From NCBI RefSeq assembly GCF_036588685.1, contig NC_086375.1:45291270-45355269 (forward strand): 64,000 nt of DNA, given 5' to 3'. A program made the translations under genes and the position numbers. This document shows positions 12,333 to 23,170 of this stretch, piece by piece. This DNA is from Mytilus trossulus. Taxonomy: Eukaryota; Mollusca; Bivalvia; Mytilida; Mytilidae. A model generated the notes under the pieces. That model saw only the letters and a list, made by a program, of their open reading frames with translations. It was not told where the DNA came from and did no database searches. The stretch's first letter is position 1; every line of letters starts with the position of its first letter.

Positions 12333-13574
12333 ATGGGCTCTCTGTTATCAAAAGGAAGCACTATTACAAAGGACAAGTATGAGAAGACGAAAGAACAAGA
12401 ACCAAACATATCAATAAAGGTTAGCGAGTTTATTGCAAAGATAATAGCAACACCACCTTTAAAATTGAAACTGATTGACATTTACCATGGGATATATGAA
12501 CGATTATGTGGACCCTGGGGAAGAGTGACTGGCAGCTATGCTGATAGTCTTTCTATGTCCACATCAGATGTTGATATAATATTGGATAACATATCTGTTA
12601 ATTCAAGCCCTGAAATGACAATGAACAATTCGTGTACCATGGAACTAGTTATTTTTACAGAGGATAATGCTATACCACCGGGATGCTGTTGGCTACGAGC
12701 CTACCAAAAAGTTGCTTTCATGGGAAAATATGTGCCGTCAGATTCAACTTCTTTTCCTTTTGTAAGGGTAAATGGACTGACTAAACACGTTACAGATGCT
12801 GAATGGAATCTTGTAGATATCAAAGGATACAAATGCTTGTCTTGCCGAAATATTAATGAACAGAGGGCGAAGAGTGGTTTAACTTCCTTCCCTTTTATTA
12901 ATCGATTCCTGCCACACTGGATACCACATGGACCAGCATTTAAACAGACATATTTTTGGATATTTGATGTTGATATCGTGGATGCTTTCAAATGTAAAAC
13001 ACTACCTCCAGTGTTACAAAAATGGGCAAAACGAACACGAAAAACATGGCCATCACAAAGCACTATAGAAAAAGCTTTAGAACAAGGTTGTCATGTAATG
13101 AGTCTGCCTTCAAAAATTTCTTCTGATGAATTTACAGAGGTTGAGTTTAGACTCGGTTATGGGGCCATGGAAAAGATTCTAACAGAATCTCTTAGTGACT
13201 GTCAAAAACAATGTTATATCCTACTTAAGATAATACTAAAAGAATACATAGAACCACGATTCCCTGGTGAAGATATTGTATCGTCGTATGTCATGAAGAT
13301 GTTGATATTCTGGATGTCAGAGGAAACAGATTTAGATACTTGGCGTCCAGAGTGTCTTCTTGAATGCTTGGAGATGTGTCTAGGAAGGCTGTTTGATTGG
13401 ATTGAATATGGTTATTGTCCGAACTTCTTTATTCCCGAATATAACATATTTCGCACAAAACTTACAAGTATACACTCTAATAATTTTATCTGTTTGATGA
13501 GGGAAATCATGGATTTAAAATGGAAGGTATTGCTTCATTGTAAAACAATGCAATGGGTGAATGTATACGTATAG
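12333..13574 (+). CDS. Mab-21 domain protein, cGAS-like receptor (cGLR) candidate
   Basis: 413 residues in a single coding exon behind an acceptor at 12324-12325. The nucleotidyltransferase signature is visible: Gly67-Ser68 followed by Asp79-Val-Asp81, with a third acidic residue in FDVDIVDAF (Asp214), the position of the third metal ligand in cGAS and Mab-21 proteins. The Mab-21 helical half follows: HGPAFK near 199, WAKRTRKTWPS near 231, GCHVMSLPSK near 252, EFRLGYGAMEKIL near 271, and a long helical C-terminus. I see no His-Cys-Cys-Cys zinc thumb as in vertebrate cGAS. The N-terminus MGSLLSK fits an N-myristoylation signal (Gly2, Ser6, Lys7). Family members make cyclic dinucleotides on sensing nucleic acid and act through STING. 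Ligand and product here are unknown, and a developmental Mab-21-like role cannot be excluded. An AATAAA follows 85 bases after the stop. Confidence 0.88.
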   Translation: MGSLLSKGSTITKDKYEKTKEQEPNISIKVSEFIAKIIATPPLKLKLIDIYHGIYERLCGPWGRVTGSYADSLSMSTSDVDIILDNISVNSSPEMTMNNSCTMELVIFTEDNAIPPGCCWLRAYQKVAFMGKYVPSDSTSFPFVRVNGLTKHVTDAEWNLVDIKGYKCLSCRNINEQRAKSGLTSFPFINRFLPHWIPHGPAFKQTYFWIFDVDIVDAFKCKTLPPVLQKWAKRTRKTWPSQSTIEKALEQGCHVMSLPSKISSDEFTEVEFRLGYGAMEKILTESLSDCQKQCYILLKIILKEYIEPRFPGEDIVSSYVMKMLIFWMSEETDLDTWRPECLLECLEMCLGRLFDWIEYGYCPNFFIPEYNIFRTKLTSIHSNNFICLMREIMDLKWKVLLHCKTMQWVNVYV

Positions 13575-13658
13575 AGTTTTGGTAGATAGCATGGTATCTT
13601 GTACAAAGAAGAACTTTATTGAAATCTATATATGTCATTACGTAGACACGTTAGATTG

Positions 13659-13664
13659 AATAAA
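13659..13664 (+). terminator. Polyadenylation signal AATAAA
   Basis: Canonical AATAAA 85 bases downstream of the stop codon of the Mab-21/cGAS-like gene, giving a short 3' UTR. Confidence 0.6.
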
Positions 13665-15865
13665 AGTCCGTCCCTTAAATCTTTATTGGACAATTTAACA
13701 ATACTGATGATTACTTAGTCGACAATTTATGTCCGATTTGAAATTTGTTATGGGCGATCGAACACTTATAACAAGGTTTAAAATGTCTAATAAAAACGCA
13801 TGCTTGGATTTTTTTTTAGCTATAAAAAAAAAATGAAGAAAGTCGGGCAAGTATTTGTTCTCATTAAAAAAAACCACAAATACATGATCATTCAGATAGA
13901 GTATGTCCAGGTAACCAAGAACATTGGTACAAAATACATTTTACAGGAAACCGAAACAAGGATTTATGACTAAATTCTTAACTTTGAACCTAAGGTCAGA
14001 TAAAAGAGTCATGTTATCACAAGCGTACACCATTTAAATCCTGTTTCTGTTCAAATACATTTGCTATTATAATATCGCAACGCACAGTTAAACCTTCAAT
14101 ACACAGCAAAATTTAACACTGCATAGCAAGTTCAGACCGTTCCCTATCAACGTGTATACGTTTGATGTTTTGTTTAAATGTCGATTATACTGAGCATTCA
14201 TATGTAAAAATACGATTCCTGAAAACCGCTACTGAACGCCTCAATGTTCATAAAATGCATGCGTTTCCTATATTGCACAATATTGTTATCTGCATCCAGT
14301 GAACGTTCAACCGCATATTATTCTTGTCTTTTTATAAGTGCTCTGACAACCTTAGGAGGATTAAATATCAAATATTGTGACATTGCTTATTTTAATGGCG
14401 AGAACAAAATTGTCTGTGGATGTCTGATGTAATTGTACGTTCCTTTGGGGTTGCACTTTGTAAAAATAGTTGTTTCACAAGACACACCACTTGAGAAGAT
14501 GGTTAATATTCATAGAATATTGTTTTTACCAACCGATGGAATTCGTGTGTCATATCATAGAGAAATGCCTTTTGAGTTTTATCAATATACATACAGTTGT
14601 AATTGTTGCAATCGAATTCTCAGAAAAAACTCAACACAATAAAGAGGGAGGAGGGTGGATTTTTAGTACAGCATTTATTTATAACTTACAACTATAAGAT
14701 ATTCAAAGGTGAGATTTTCCATTCCAAGATGTAATTGTTAACAAAATTTTGAATACATTGTATGTTTTAACAGCAGAAGTGCAATATTCAGAGCTATATT
14801 TCCATCTAAGTGAAACCTCTGATTTTAAAGTGTAGGAGGACGCTATTTAATACTATCGGGCTAAAAACTTTGAGCTAGTTGATGTGAACAATCTTTTAGA
14901 TGGTATTGTCATATTTGTAGTTTTGCTGTTAAAAAAAGTCCATTTCCTGTAAAAAAAATGTTATATATTTTTATTTACCTTTTTCCATGTTACATTCGAG
15001 TGAAAAGGAAAAGGGTAAAAAAAAGGATTGAAGTTTAAGCAAAATCGTGTCACTTGTTCTGCTGCCTGTCTGATAAAGGGTATATAGTGTTGCCATTGTT
15101 AAACAGTAAATTCTTTTTCATTTAGGATTTTATCATATGTTTATTTTTACCTTTGGTTTGAATGATAACTTAATAATCAAGATTTAAAAAAACAGAGCTA
15201 AAAGAAAAAGAGCTAATTCTTATGTCTTTTCCAAAAATAACATCATTAATGGTTGCCATACGTCATATCTTAGCTGAAGTTGACAGAAGTGCCTTTTAAA
15301 AAATAAGTTACACCTTAATTTGACTCTAGCCAATTCAGAGTCTAATCAAACTCATCAAATATACCATGCTTTTAATTGTGTACGCTAGAAACGCATTTCC
15401 AATACAAAAAAACATACGAGTCACATAAGCAAAACAGGCCAAATGAGAGAATGAACGCTCCAATAGATCAATGTTTTTTTTGTCAAATACAGCCATGGAA
15501 ATATATTCCTGGTACTGGTCGTGAAGGTTATTTGGTCCAATCCCTCTACGTCGCTGTTTATGGACTATAAAGTTTTGCAAAGTTGCTTGTTAAAGTTTAT
15601 GATTATGTCAGTTTCAGATGAATCAATGATGGTACATTAATATTTGGTATGCATTCGATTAAGCATAGGGACATCTCATGTCCAGGTAGATTATTTGGTT
15701 TCATCCTATCTCCATGGGGATTATAGCCCAAACCCTCTTTTAGTTGTGGCTCAGTGAGTTTGAAACCTCTGAAAAGTTAAAAGTTAAAGTAGTTTAAGGG
15801 GGATATTTGATTATATTTAATTATATGTGGTATACACTTGTAGTTTAATGGTACATTTCAGAACA
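13665..15865. other. Gene-free stretch
   Basis: No supported gene. Overlapping short frames around 14244-14697 and 15335-15580 show no domain or homology that I recognise. Confidence 0.45.
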
Positions 15866-16047
15866 AGATTCATTGACTTTGAGATGTTGCATAGTTTTTA
15901 TCTTGAAGTGTTGCTATGTCAATTTCAACATTTGCATAAGTGAATACAGGAAGTTCGATCAGTATAATTTTCAGTTTTGAATATTTTCTGTTTTTTAAAA
16001 TGAGATAGTCGCTACACGTACAGGTTATTACAGTCAACACATATACA
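15866..16047 (+). promoter_or_regulatory. Orphan TLR-type promoter and first-exon module
   Basis: It carries the blocks found upstream of the TLR coding exons. TTCATTGACTTTGA at about 15869 matches 25166 and 28099. ACAGGAAGTTCGATCAG at 15946 matches ACAGGAAGTTCGACCAG at 25341. A donor with GT at 16048 (GTAAGTT) lies about 100 bases further on, as in the other modules. GGTTATTACAG near 16023 also matches the first exon of the first TLR copy. No TLR coding exon follows before that copy's own module at 17581. It may be a relic of a lost fourth TLR or an alternative first exon. ACAGGAAGT resembles an ETS-factor site. Confidence 0.5.
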
Positions 16048-16082
16048 GTAAGTTTTACTTTTTTGAAATTCAAAATGTATTG

Positions 16083-16145
16083 AAGAAGTACTTAATGCTT
16101 ATGGCGTACTAAATTATAATCCTGATACCTTTGATAACTATTATG
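16083..16145 (+). mobile_element. 3' remnant of the hammerhead-bearing repeat, copy C
   Basis: Only the tail after the ribozyme survives: ATGGCGTACTAAATTATAAT and CCTGATACCTTTGATAACTA match the end of the family. There is no ribozyme core. Confidence 0.5.
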
Positions 16146-16734
16146 ATGAGTATAAAATCGTCCATTCGTGTTTTTCTTTCTAATCTTTTAAAATTCAATT
16201 TTAATTTTATTAAATTAAACAAAAACGACATTTGAATTTTACTGCTCCCTTCGATTTTTTATGTTTTCATTCTTTCATTTTCGCCGATTTTATACTTGCT
16301 TATAATTGTATTTACAGTTTAACACAGGTCAGTAAATACTGGCAATTCATATCGAAAGGTCAGTGCAGATGATCGCGAGAAAGTTATACTTATTTTTTTC
16401 TACACACCTCAATCTTGAATGCCTTTGCCATGATATGTCCGCAATATGTATAGATGGAACTTTTAAATGCTGCCCGAAATACTTTTATCAATTGTAAGGT
16501 GTAGTACCACTATTGATGTTCCCCAATTTGCACTTTTCAAAAAATTGTGCAGAATTTATCTTTGTTTCAAATAAAGAAATACTTGACATGAGTAAAGTTT
16601 TATCCTGTTAGATAAAGTATCTTTAGTTTATTTTCTCTAGTACGTCATTGACTTTTTATTCTGATTTTACTGATGTTTTTATATCTATTTTATTTTTATC
16701 ACTCAACTGTTATACCTATACTGATTTTATTTTT

Positions 16735-16945
16735 CCGTTTTTATGTAAGAGAAAAGAGGGACGAAAGATAATAGAGGGAGAGTCAGACTCATAGATAGGA
16801 TATATAAACTGACAACGCTATGGCTAAAATTAAAAAGACAAACAGACAAATAACAGTACAGAACACAAAACATAGAAAGCTTAATACTAAGCAACACGAA
16901 CCCCACCAAAAACTTGGGATAATGTCAGGTGCTACGGAAGGGTAA
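16735..16945 (-). repeat. Dispersed repeat, reverse copy
   Basis: On the minus strand it ends with the CTTTCGTCCCTCTTTT-type block and contains the GTTTTTGGTGGGGTTCGTG-type block seen in the forward copy at 32715-32925. Further copies lie at 22983-23170 (reverse) and 31630-31780 (forward). Non-coding. Confidence 0.6.
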
Positions 16946-17274
16946 GCTGATCCGTTCTCTGTTCACAGATATATACTTTGATGAATAGGGGTTTACATTC
17001 TAATAAAATAAGATACCCCTTATAGTGTCAGTTGATTATCAGACATCGTGAGGGATTGTATATATCATATTATAATATTTTTATTTATTTGAGAGTTTTG
17101 TTTAATAGCGTTTGTTTTATTAATTTACACTTTTTTTACGGGAGACACAGGAAAATTAGGAGCTGGACATATTGAGGTTGGACTAGCAATAAAAACAGGT
17201 TTAACCGCAATGTTCCTGTACAAAGGTAGAAATATGGCAGCTGTTAACAAATAGTCTGTTTCAAATTATTTTTG

Positions 17275-17430
17275 TGTTTTTTTTCTACAGGTCAGTGTTC
17301 TGATGTTTTCCTCTTATAGTTTATGTGTTGTCCTCGGTTTTAGGTTTCAACTCTGATTTGTTTTCTCATAATTGATTTATAACTTTTGATCAGCTGTTGA
17401 CTACTGCCTTTAATGTATAAACTTTTCCTC
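17275..17430 (+). repeat. Fragment of a dispersed repeat
   Basis: A degenerate copy of the repeat end seen at 50940-51085 and 52250-52400: CCTCGGTTTTAG, TTTGTTTTCTCATA, TTTATAACTTTTGATCAGC and GACTACTGCCTTTA occur in the same order. Confidence 0.45.
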
Positions 17431-17580
17431 AGAGTTTATGAAAGTCATCTAACAACAACTGTCAGATCAGATACATGGTTAAGTATGAAACAACACATTT
17501 GTGTTCTATATGTTTATATTATTCTTCAAACAAATTTTTAAAAACAATTCTTTTGTGTTATTGTCGGTCATTAGGTAAGT

Positions 17581-17705
17581 ACAGGAAGTGAAAAAAAGAT
17601 TAATTAAAACTCAATTAAAACAAAACATCCTTGTTTCAACTTTCTGTTGTTTCAGGTAGACGTAGTTCACTTCCTATTCAGGTTATTACAACCAGCAGGT
17701 CATAA
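17581..17705 (+). promoter_or_regulatory. Putative promoter and 5' UTR exon of TLR copy 1
   Basis: ACAGGAAGTG at 17581 is followed 125 bases later by a donor (CATAA then GTAAGC; intron from 17706). The end of the block, GGTTATTACAACCAGCAGG, resembles GTTACAGCCGGCAGTACATG before the donor of copy 2. The intron would end at TTTCACAG (18104-18105), 25 bases before the start codon. Inferred from comparison of the paralogues. Confidence 0.45.
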
Positions 17706-18129
17706 GTAAGCATTCTTCAGTTGTTGTTCACATTCAAAATTGGATAAATTTTATACATGCTGATATAATTGTAATGTATGTATATATATATATACAACTT
17801 TCTTCTCTTCAAGGTAAAAATTACAATGAATTTACTTCATGTATGTTGTATTCTTATGTTGCATTCTAAGCTGTTTCAACAGTCTCAATAAAACAATGTA
17901 TCCAAAGTTAACAAAATATTTAACACGCATGTAACAGTTGGAAATGTTCTCACCTGCATCTTCATAATTAAAAAATATAGAACTTTAGATTTTTTTGCTC
18001 ATGCAGAAGACACTTTCAGTCTACTTGTTTAGACTTACAGTGGAACACAGTATCCCCTGCTTATTTCAGAAAGGATTGCTAAATCAATAATTTTATATTT
18101 CACAGGTTACTTAGTAAACAAAAAGAACA

Positions 18130-20152
18130 ATGCGGATAACTGCAATTATTAATCATTTACTTGTATCAACTTTCTTATGTGTCAAGACAGATTCCGATGT
18201 GGCCTTGTCTTATGTGTGTACATTCAATATACATTGCCGCTGCTATAATAAAGTAGGAACAGAAAACTTTCCACCGAATACTTACATTTTAAATCTGCAA
18301 AATAACCGTATACGCGTAATAAGCGATACCGCATTTCATTCTTTATCGAATCTGTCAATCTTGGATTTATCATACAACAAAATCAAAGGTATAAAGTTAC
18401 ACTCTTTTGGTGGATTAGGAAAACTGAAGGAGTTAAACTTGAATTACAATCCTTTAGATTATACAAAATTTCCAAACGAAGGTTTCATCCCATTGGTATC
18501 CCTTCGACGTCTTTGCATTAAAAGTAAAATTTTCATGGCAGCTGTTAGTTCTATTTTCTCAGATAAAACGATATCACATTTGAAGTCACTGGAGAAGTTG
18601 GAAATAGATGTTCTGATCAATGCACAAATCTTCGAGTATATGCCACTTTTAACACGTATTTCATTTGACGAAAAGTGTAAGATTCATATCACACCTGGTG
18701 GACATCGAAGTTTGAAAAACATCAAAGAATTTTACGTTCATCGTTTAGTTGACACGCTACTTCCATATCTTAATAACTTTACAAATGAATTGAGGCTGAC
18801 TCCAGTCGAAACATTGTCATTTCAAAACACTTTTGCAGAGGGTTTTGAAGACCGTTACTATCCATGGAATCCGATAAGCAGAAATTTGCAGAACTCGTCT
18901 TTAAAAGAACTGCTGATGACTGAAAATAAACTTGGAGAAAGTTTTCCAGTATCTAAACTCGATCCTCCTCCTTCAAGTTTACAAGTGCTGAAACTTTCCA
19001 GCAATATACTCGAAAAGTTTTCGTTAGATTTAGGGAATATTCGAAATCTCAGTCTACAAAATAATTATCTAGGAGGATTTCTAAGTACTCATAGTTATAA
19101 AATGTCGAAAGAATCTAGCAGTCTTGAGTACATAGATTTATCAGCGAATAGTATTGAAATGCTTACATTCATATTATTTAAGGGCCAACCAAAATTAAAA
19201 TATATCAATCTTAGTCATAATAAGTTGCAAAAGATTACATTTGATGTTTCTCGATTGAATGATCTTCATTATTTAGATTTATCAAGAAACAATTTCACGA
19301 CATTAGACGAAAAGGCTATGGCAATGTTCGATGGTCTGTCTAAAAGTACTTTTTTTACACTTAATTTACAAAATAATGCAATGCAATGTACCTGTAACAC
19401 ACTGCCGTTCTTAAAGTGGATTTCAAAAACGAAAGTTGATTTGCTGCTTAACGAAAAGTGTAATTTAGAAGATGGGACCGTTGTAAGTTTCAATCCAATA
19501 GATCCAATAATACAGCAACTACAGAAAAAATGCAGTACATATACGTACTTAATAATTGCTTTGTCTGTAGGGTTGGTTGTTATCTTAACCATTCTTTTTT
19601 TTTGCTTTAGTGTATAAATACAGATGGAAACTTCGATACATGTTTTATCTTGCAAAAAGTAAACACTACAATTACAAGGCTTCCATAGACAACGGGGAAT
19701 ACACTTACGATGCTTTTATCTCGTACTGTGATGATGATAGAACATTTGTATTAAAAGATTGCATTGCAAATTTAGAAACTGAAGGGAACGCTAAATTATG
19801 CGTGCACCAACGAGATTTCCTACCAGGCCAAGAGATAACAGTCAATATTACAAACGCCATCCATGAAAGCAGAAAGACAGTTTGCATTATAACGAGAAAG
19901 TTTTTTGAGTCTTATTACTGTATGTTTGAATTTAATATGGCCCGGATGGAAAACATTTATTCTCGGGATGGAAGAAATATCATTTTCCTAGTATTTCTCA
20001 AGCAAATTCAACCAAAAGAAATGCCACTTATGATGCTCGAACTTATAGAGAAACAGTCTTACATTGAATATCCAAATGACGAAAAAGGGAATGTTGTGTT
20101 CTGGGAAAAAATAAAAGAAGCTATTCATTCACGACATTTGTTGCAAAACTGA
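18130..20152 (+). pseudogene. Toll-like receptor copy 1, frameshifted in the transmembrane segment
   Basis: Compared with the intact copy at 28699-30849, the ectodomain frame (18130-19617) has a signal peptide, leucine-rich repeats and a C-terminal cysteine cap (CTCNTLPFLKW). It then hits a run of nine T (19595-19603), one base longer than the paralogue allows, and stops inside the membrane helix. The TIR domain continues in another frame (19610-20152) with YDAFISY, the BB-loop RDFLPG and a C-terminal FW motif. Two in-frame deletions also mark this copy: about 15 residues of the N-terminal cap, including one cysteine, and about 32 residues in the central repeats. As written it would give a TIR-less protein ending in part of a membrane helix. 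A sequencing error in the T run is a real alternative, but the deletions argue for relaxed constraint. Confidence 0.8.
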
Positions 20153-20494
20153 ATTGGTTCTGCAAAGGTTTTTTATATTCATTTTTATTATGTATTTTCA
20201 TCAATATGAGGAAATAACAAGCAAAAAAAAAAGGATCGTATAAATTTAATAGATAATGCAAAAACAATTCCTTTATCTGTAGACATTATAAATCTTCAAA
20301 AAAGGAGGCTACGATAGTTTGCGGTTATTTTGGTTGTTCAAAAGAGGTAGCCTAAGCATGGTTACATGTTTAACCTCGCTACGTTCTCTATGTATTTGCC
20401 TTTCTCTAGTCAGGTACCCGTAATTCAGTTGTCGTTGCTTTATGAGTTACAAATTGATTTTCGTTCATTTTTTTGTTTTTTACATAAATTAGGC

Positions 20495-20690
20495 CGTTAG
20501 TTTTCTCGTTTGAATTGTTTAACACTGTCATTTCGGGGCCTTTTATAGCTGACTATAAGTTATGGGCTTTTCTTATTGTTGAAAGCCGTACGGTGACCTA
20601 TAGTTGTTAATTTCTGTGTTATTTTGGTCTCTTGTGGGAAGTTGTCTCAATGACAATCATACCACATCTTCATTTTTATATTAAACACTC
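20495..20690 (+). repeat. Dispersed repeat (GTCTCAATGACAATCATACC family)
   Basis: Runs from TTAGTTTTCTCGTTTGAATT to AATCATACCACATCTTC. A second long copy lies at 35820-36015. Partial copies are at 5960-6010, 33020-33070, 36180-36225, 56545-56640, 60635-60690 and 63715-63785. It has no coding capacity and is probably a non-autonomous element. Confidence 0.65.
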
Positions 20691-22314
20691 GTCTGGTTAT
20701 TAAATCAATAGCATTTCGCACTCGTAGCGAACACCTTCAAATTGATTCTATATTTTGCTGAGCTGTCAACAAAATAATATTTGAAAACAAAACACCTTTG
20801 AAAAACGTTATCAATAAAACTTATACGTGCACTAATTGAATTTCAAAATTATGTAATTTCAAAACTAGTGGTCCAAGGACACAGTTATTGTCCTTTGGTT
20901 TTCGTTGTCTACGAATATAGTAACTAGTGTAAACAGTGTATAACTTGCATGTTTTATTTGATACACTTTCCCAGTCTATTTATTGATGCCAAATGCATGA
21001 AATATTAAGTAGGGAGATGTAATTACATGTCAAAAAAATTAGGTGCTGAATATTTATGTTAAGTAGTGAATAGGTCCAGTTCTGAAAGGTCAAATTTTAT
21101 CGCGTTTGAAGCTATCAAACTGAATTTTACACCCCCTTAACACAGAATTATCAATATTTTGAGTCAGAGCTGGTAGAAGTTTTTATAATTTTGTTATTAT
21201 TTGTTTCACTGGTAGTACACTACACTGTAAAAATCTTTTTGAGAAAGAGCAGGTGCGATTTTTTAAATTTGAATTTATTTTCTAAAAGAAATGCACTACG
21301 AAATAGCTGTGTTCTAGGGACAAGTATGGTCCGCTGAGCTGGTTGACACGTTGTATAGAAGATTCCCGTTCACTTGAATAACACATTATAACTTTTTTAG
21401 TTATCGAAAACTGTTCCAACATTGTTCATGTGTTTCTAAGGTATAAACATTACTAGTATGTCATCTTTACCGTGCCAAAGCAACGACATTAAACATCAGT
21501 TGTATTTGAAAAGAAAAGAATGACAAAAAAATCAGCAGTTTAAACTGACAAAACATCAGCAGTGTTAATTGATAAAAAGCCCTAAAAATTTTTTCACTTC
21601 TCTTTAAGATTTTTTTCTGCTTAAAATTTAGAATCAAACTTCACGTATTATTTTTTTCACACGGAAGTGGTTTTTTTTGTAATTTTCACATCACATTAGA
21701 AAACCAAAAATAATATATAAAAAATAATCATACCTTTACAAATCAACAAAAAAAGAATGAATTACAAAACACTATATGTCGTCTTAGTTATACAGATATA
21801 TGAAAAGAACTATTCGTTATACAAATGTGTGTAACATAAACTGTAAAAGGAGTGTTGATTTATATGCAAGCACAAAGAAAGATGGAGTACATCAAGGTTC
21901 TTTTTTAATCACAATACCATGAAGATGGGAAAAGTTTTAAAGTATGACCACTTATAACTATGCATTTAAATTTTATGTTTATAAAGTATCCGAGGTGTAG
22001 ATTTGTGTGTTTCAATGTCAGTATTTCAATCGTTTGGTAACATTTATGATTTTGTATTTTCCTTTGACATCAATCATAATTGACATAGTGACCAATGCTT
22101 TCTTTACAGGTGATATATGCTTACTGCTACTGTGTTTTTGATTTTCCCAGCTTAACATAGCTGTATTAGTGTGTATTCTTGTCTTGTCTTTAAAATTGTT
22201 AACTGTATTTTCATTGTTTTGTATAATAAATCAAATAAAACTATATGAACCTATCTATCTCACAGAAATAATTATACTATAATAACGTCAAAACCAGTGA
22301 CAACTCTACGACGA
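20691..22314. other. Gene-free stretch
   Basis: No gene or intact element recognised. 20860-20930 has a faint resemblance to the start of the 464-bp repeat (TCCTTTGGTTTTCGTTGTCT against CCCTTTGTTCGTGGTCT), too weak to rely on. Confidence 0.4.
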
Positions 22315-22439
22315 ATTTTATCCATCGGGTCACCAGTGATGACGTATAGGAAAGAACAAAAAATTACTTCCGCAATTTACATATCTAACATTGTTTAGCT
22401 GATATTAAAACGAATTGTATATACAGAATGTGTTTTCAG

Positions 22440-22765
22440 TTTCGTCCCCGAGGGTATCACCAGCCCAGTAGTCAGCACTTCGGTGTTGACATGAATATCA
22501 ATTATATGGTCATTTTAATAAATTTTCTGTTTACAAAACTTTGAATTTTTCGAAAAACTAAGGATTTTCTTACCCCAGGAGTAGATTTCCTTAGCCGTAT
22601 TTGGCACAACTTTTTGGAATTTTGAATCCTCAATGCTCTTCAACTTTGTATTTATTTGGCTTTTTAACTTTTTTGATCTGAGCGTCACTGATGAGTCTTA
22701 TGTAGACGAAACGCGCGTCTGGCGTATAAAATTATAATCCTGGTACTTTTGATTACTATTCAGCC
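22440..22765 (+). mobile_element. Retrozyme-like repeat, best-preserved copy (D)
   Basis: Runs from TTCGTCCCCGAGGGTATCAC and CAGCCCAGTAGTCAGCACTT to CCTGGTACTTTTGATTACTA. Just before its 3' end lies a complete hammerhead ribozyme. The copy at 31840-32195 continues past the equivalent 3' end into the GAGGGTATCACCAGCCCAG start block, showing that the family exists as head-to-tail monomers. Animal retrozymes are known as small non-autonomous repeats of this type whose transcripts self-cleave and circularise. There is no open frame, so mobilisation would depend on another element's enzymes. Confidence 0.75.
22683..22724 (+). ncRNA. Type I hammerhead ribozyme
   Basis: All invariant parts are present in order. 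Stem I 5' strand is CGTCA (22683-22687). The core CTGATGA is at 22688-22694. Stem II is GTCT and AGAC closing the loop TATGT (22695-22707). GAAA follows (22708-22711), then a short palindromic stem III within ACGCGCGT, with cleavage predicted after the C of GTC at 22719. TGGCG (22720-22724) then closes stem I with five pairs, one of them G-U. The self-complementary ACGCGCGT suggests activity as a dimer, as reported for minimal animal hammerheads. Assignment rests on exact match to the hammerhead consensus. Confidence 0.9.
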
Positions 22766-22982
22766 TTATATCACCATCACTGGTGATCCGATAGATAAAA
22801 TCTGCCACATCCAGTCAGTGATTTTGTTAAATATTTTTTTTCTGCTTTGTATCTATGATCTATTCAAACATATTTTCCCCATTACATCATTTATGTGTCT
22901 GTCCTAAGCCATGAGCATATGCTTCAGTAATTGTTGTTGGTTCATGTCTGTCATATTTGTTTTTCGTAAACTGTTTTGATAT

Positions 22983-23170
22983 AAAAGAGAGACGAAAGAT
23001 ATCAAAAGGACATTCAAATTAATTGCTAACGTCCTGGCTTAAAAATCAAAAGATAAACAGACAAAACATAGTACATAAAACAGAACATAGAAAACTAAAG
23101 ACAGCCAAAATAACACTACCCAAAACTGTGGGTGATCTAAGTAACTCCGAAAGGGTAAGCAGTTCCTGCT
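22983..23170 (-). repeat. Dispersed repeat, reverse copy
   Basis: GAGACGAAAGATATCAAAAG, TAAACAGACAAAACATAGTA and the final CCGAAAGGGTAAGCAGTTCC are the reverse complements of blocks in the forward copy at 32715-32925. Confidence 0.6.

Larger units (their letters stand above)
22315..22801. mobile_element. Inverted-repeat-flanked segment enclosing a retrozyme copy
   Basis: 22315-22341 and 22775-22801 are inverted copies of one another over 27 bases with about three mismatches (ATTTTATC...TCACCAGTGATG). Each arm contains the near-palindrome ATCACTGGTGAT. They enclose the hammerhead-bearing repeat at 22440-22765 almost symmetrically. This could be a foldback element that captured the repeat, or arms that belong to a composite unit. 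Confidence 0.5.

Noticed and set aside
12701-13063. 120-codon antisense frame in the cGAS-like gene
   Set aside because: It mirrors the Mab-21 coding frame and shows no recognisable motif.
19595-19603. Programmed ribosomal frameshift in TLR copy 1
   Set aside because: A bare T9 run without a downstream structure or spacing typical of programmed sites is better explained by mutation or sequencing error, and this copy has other deletions.
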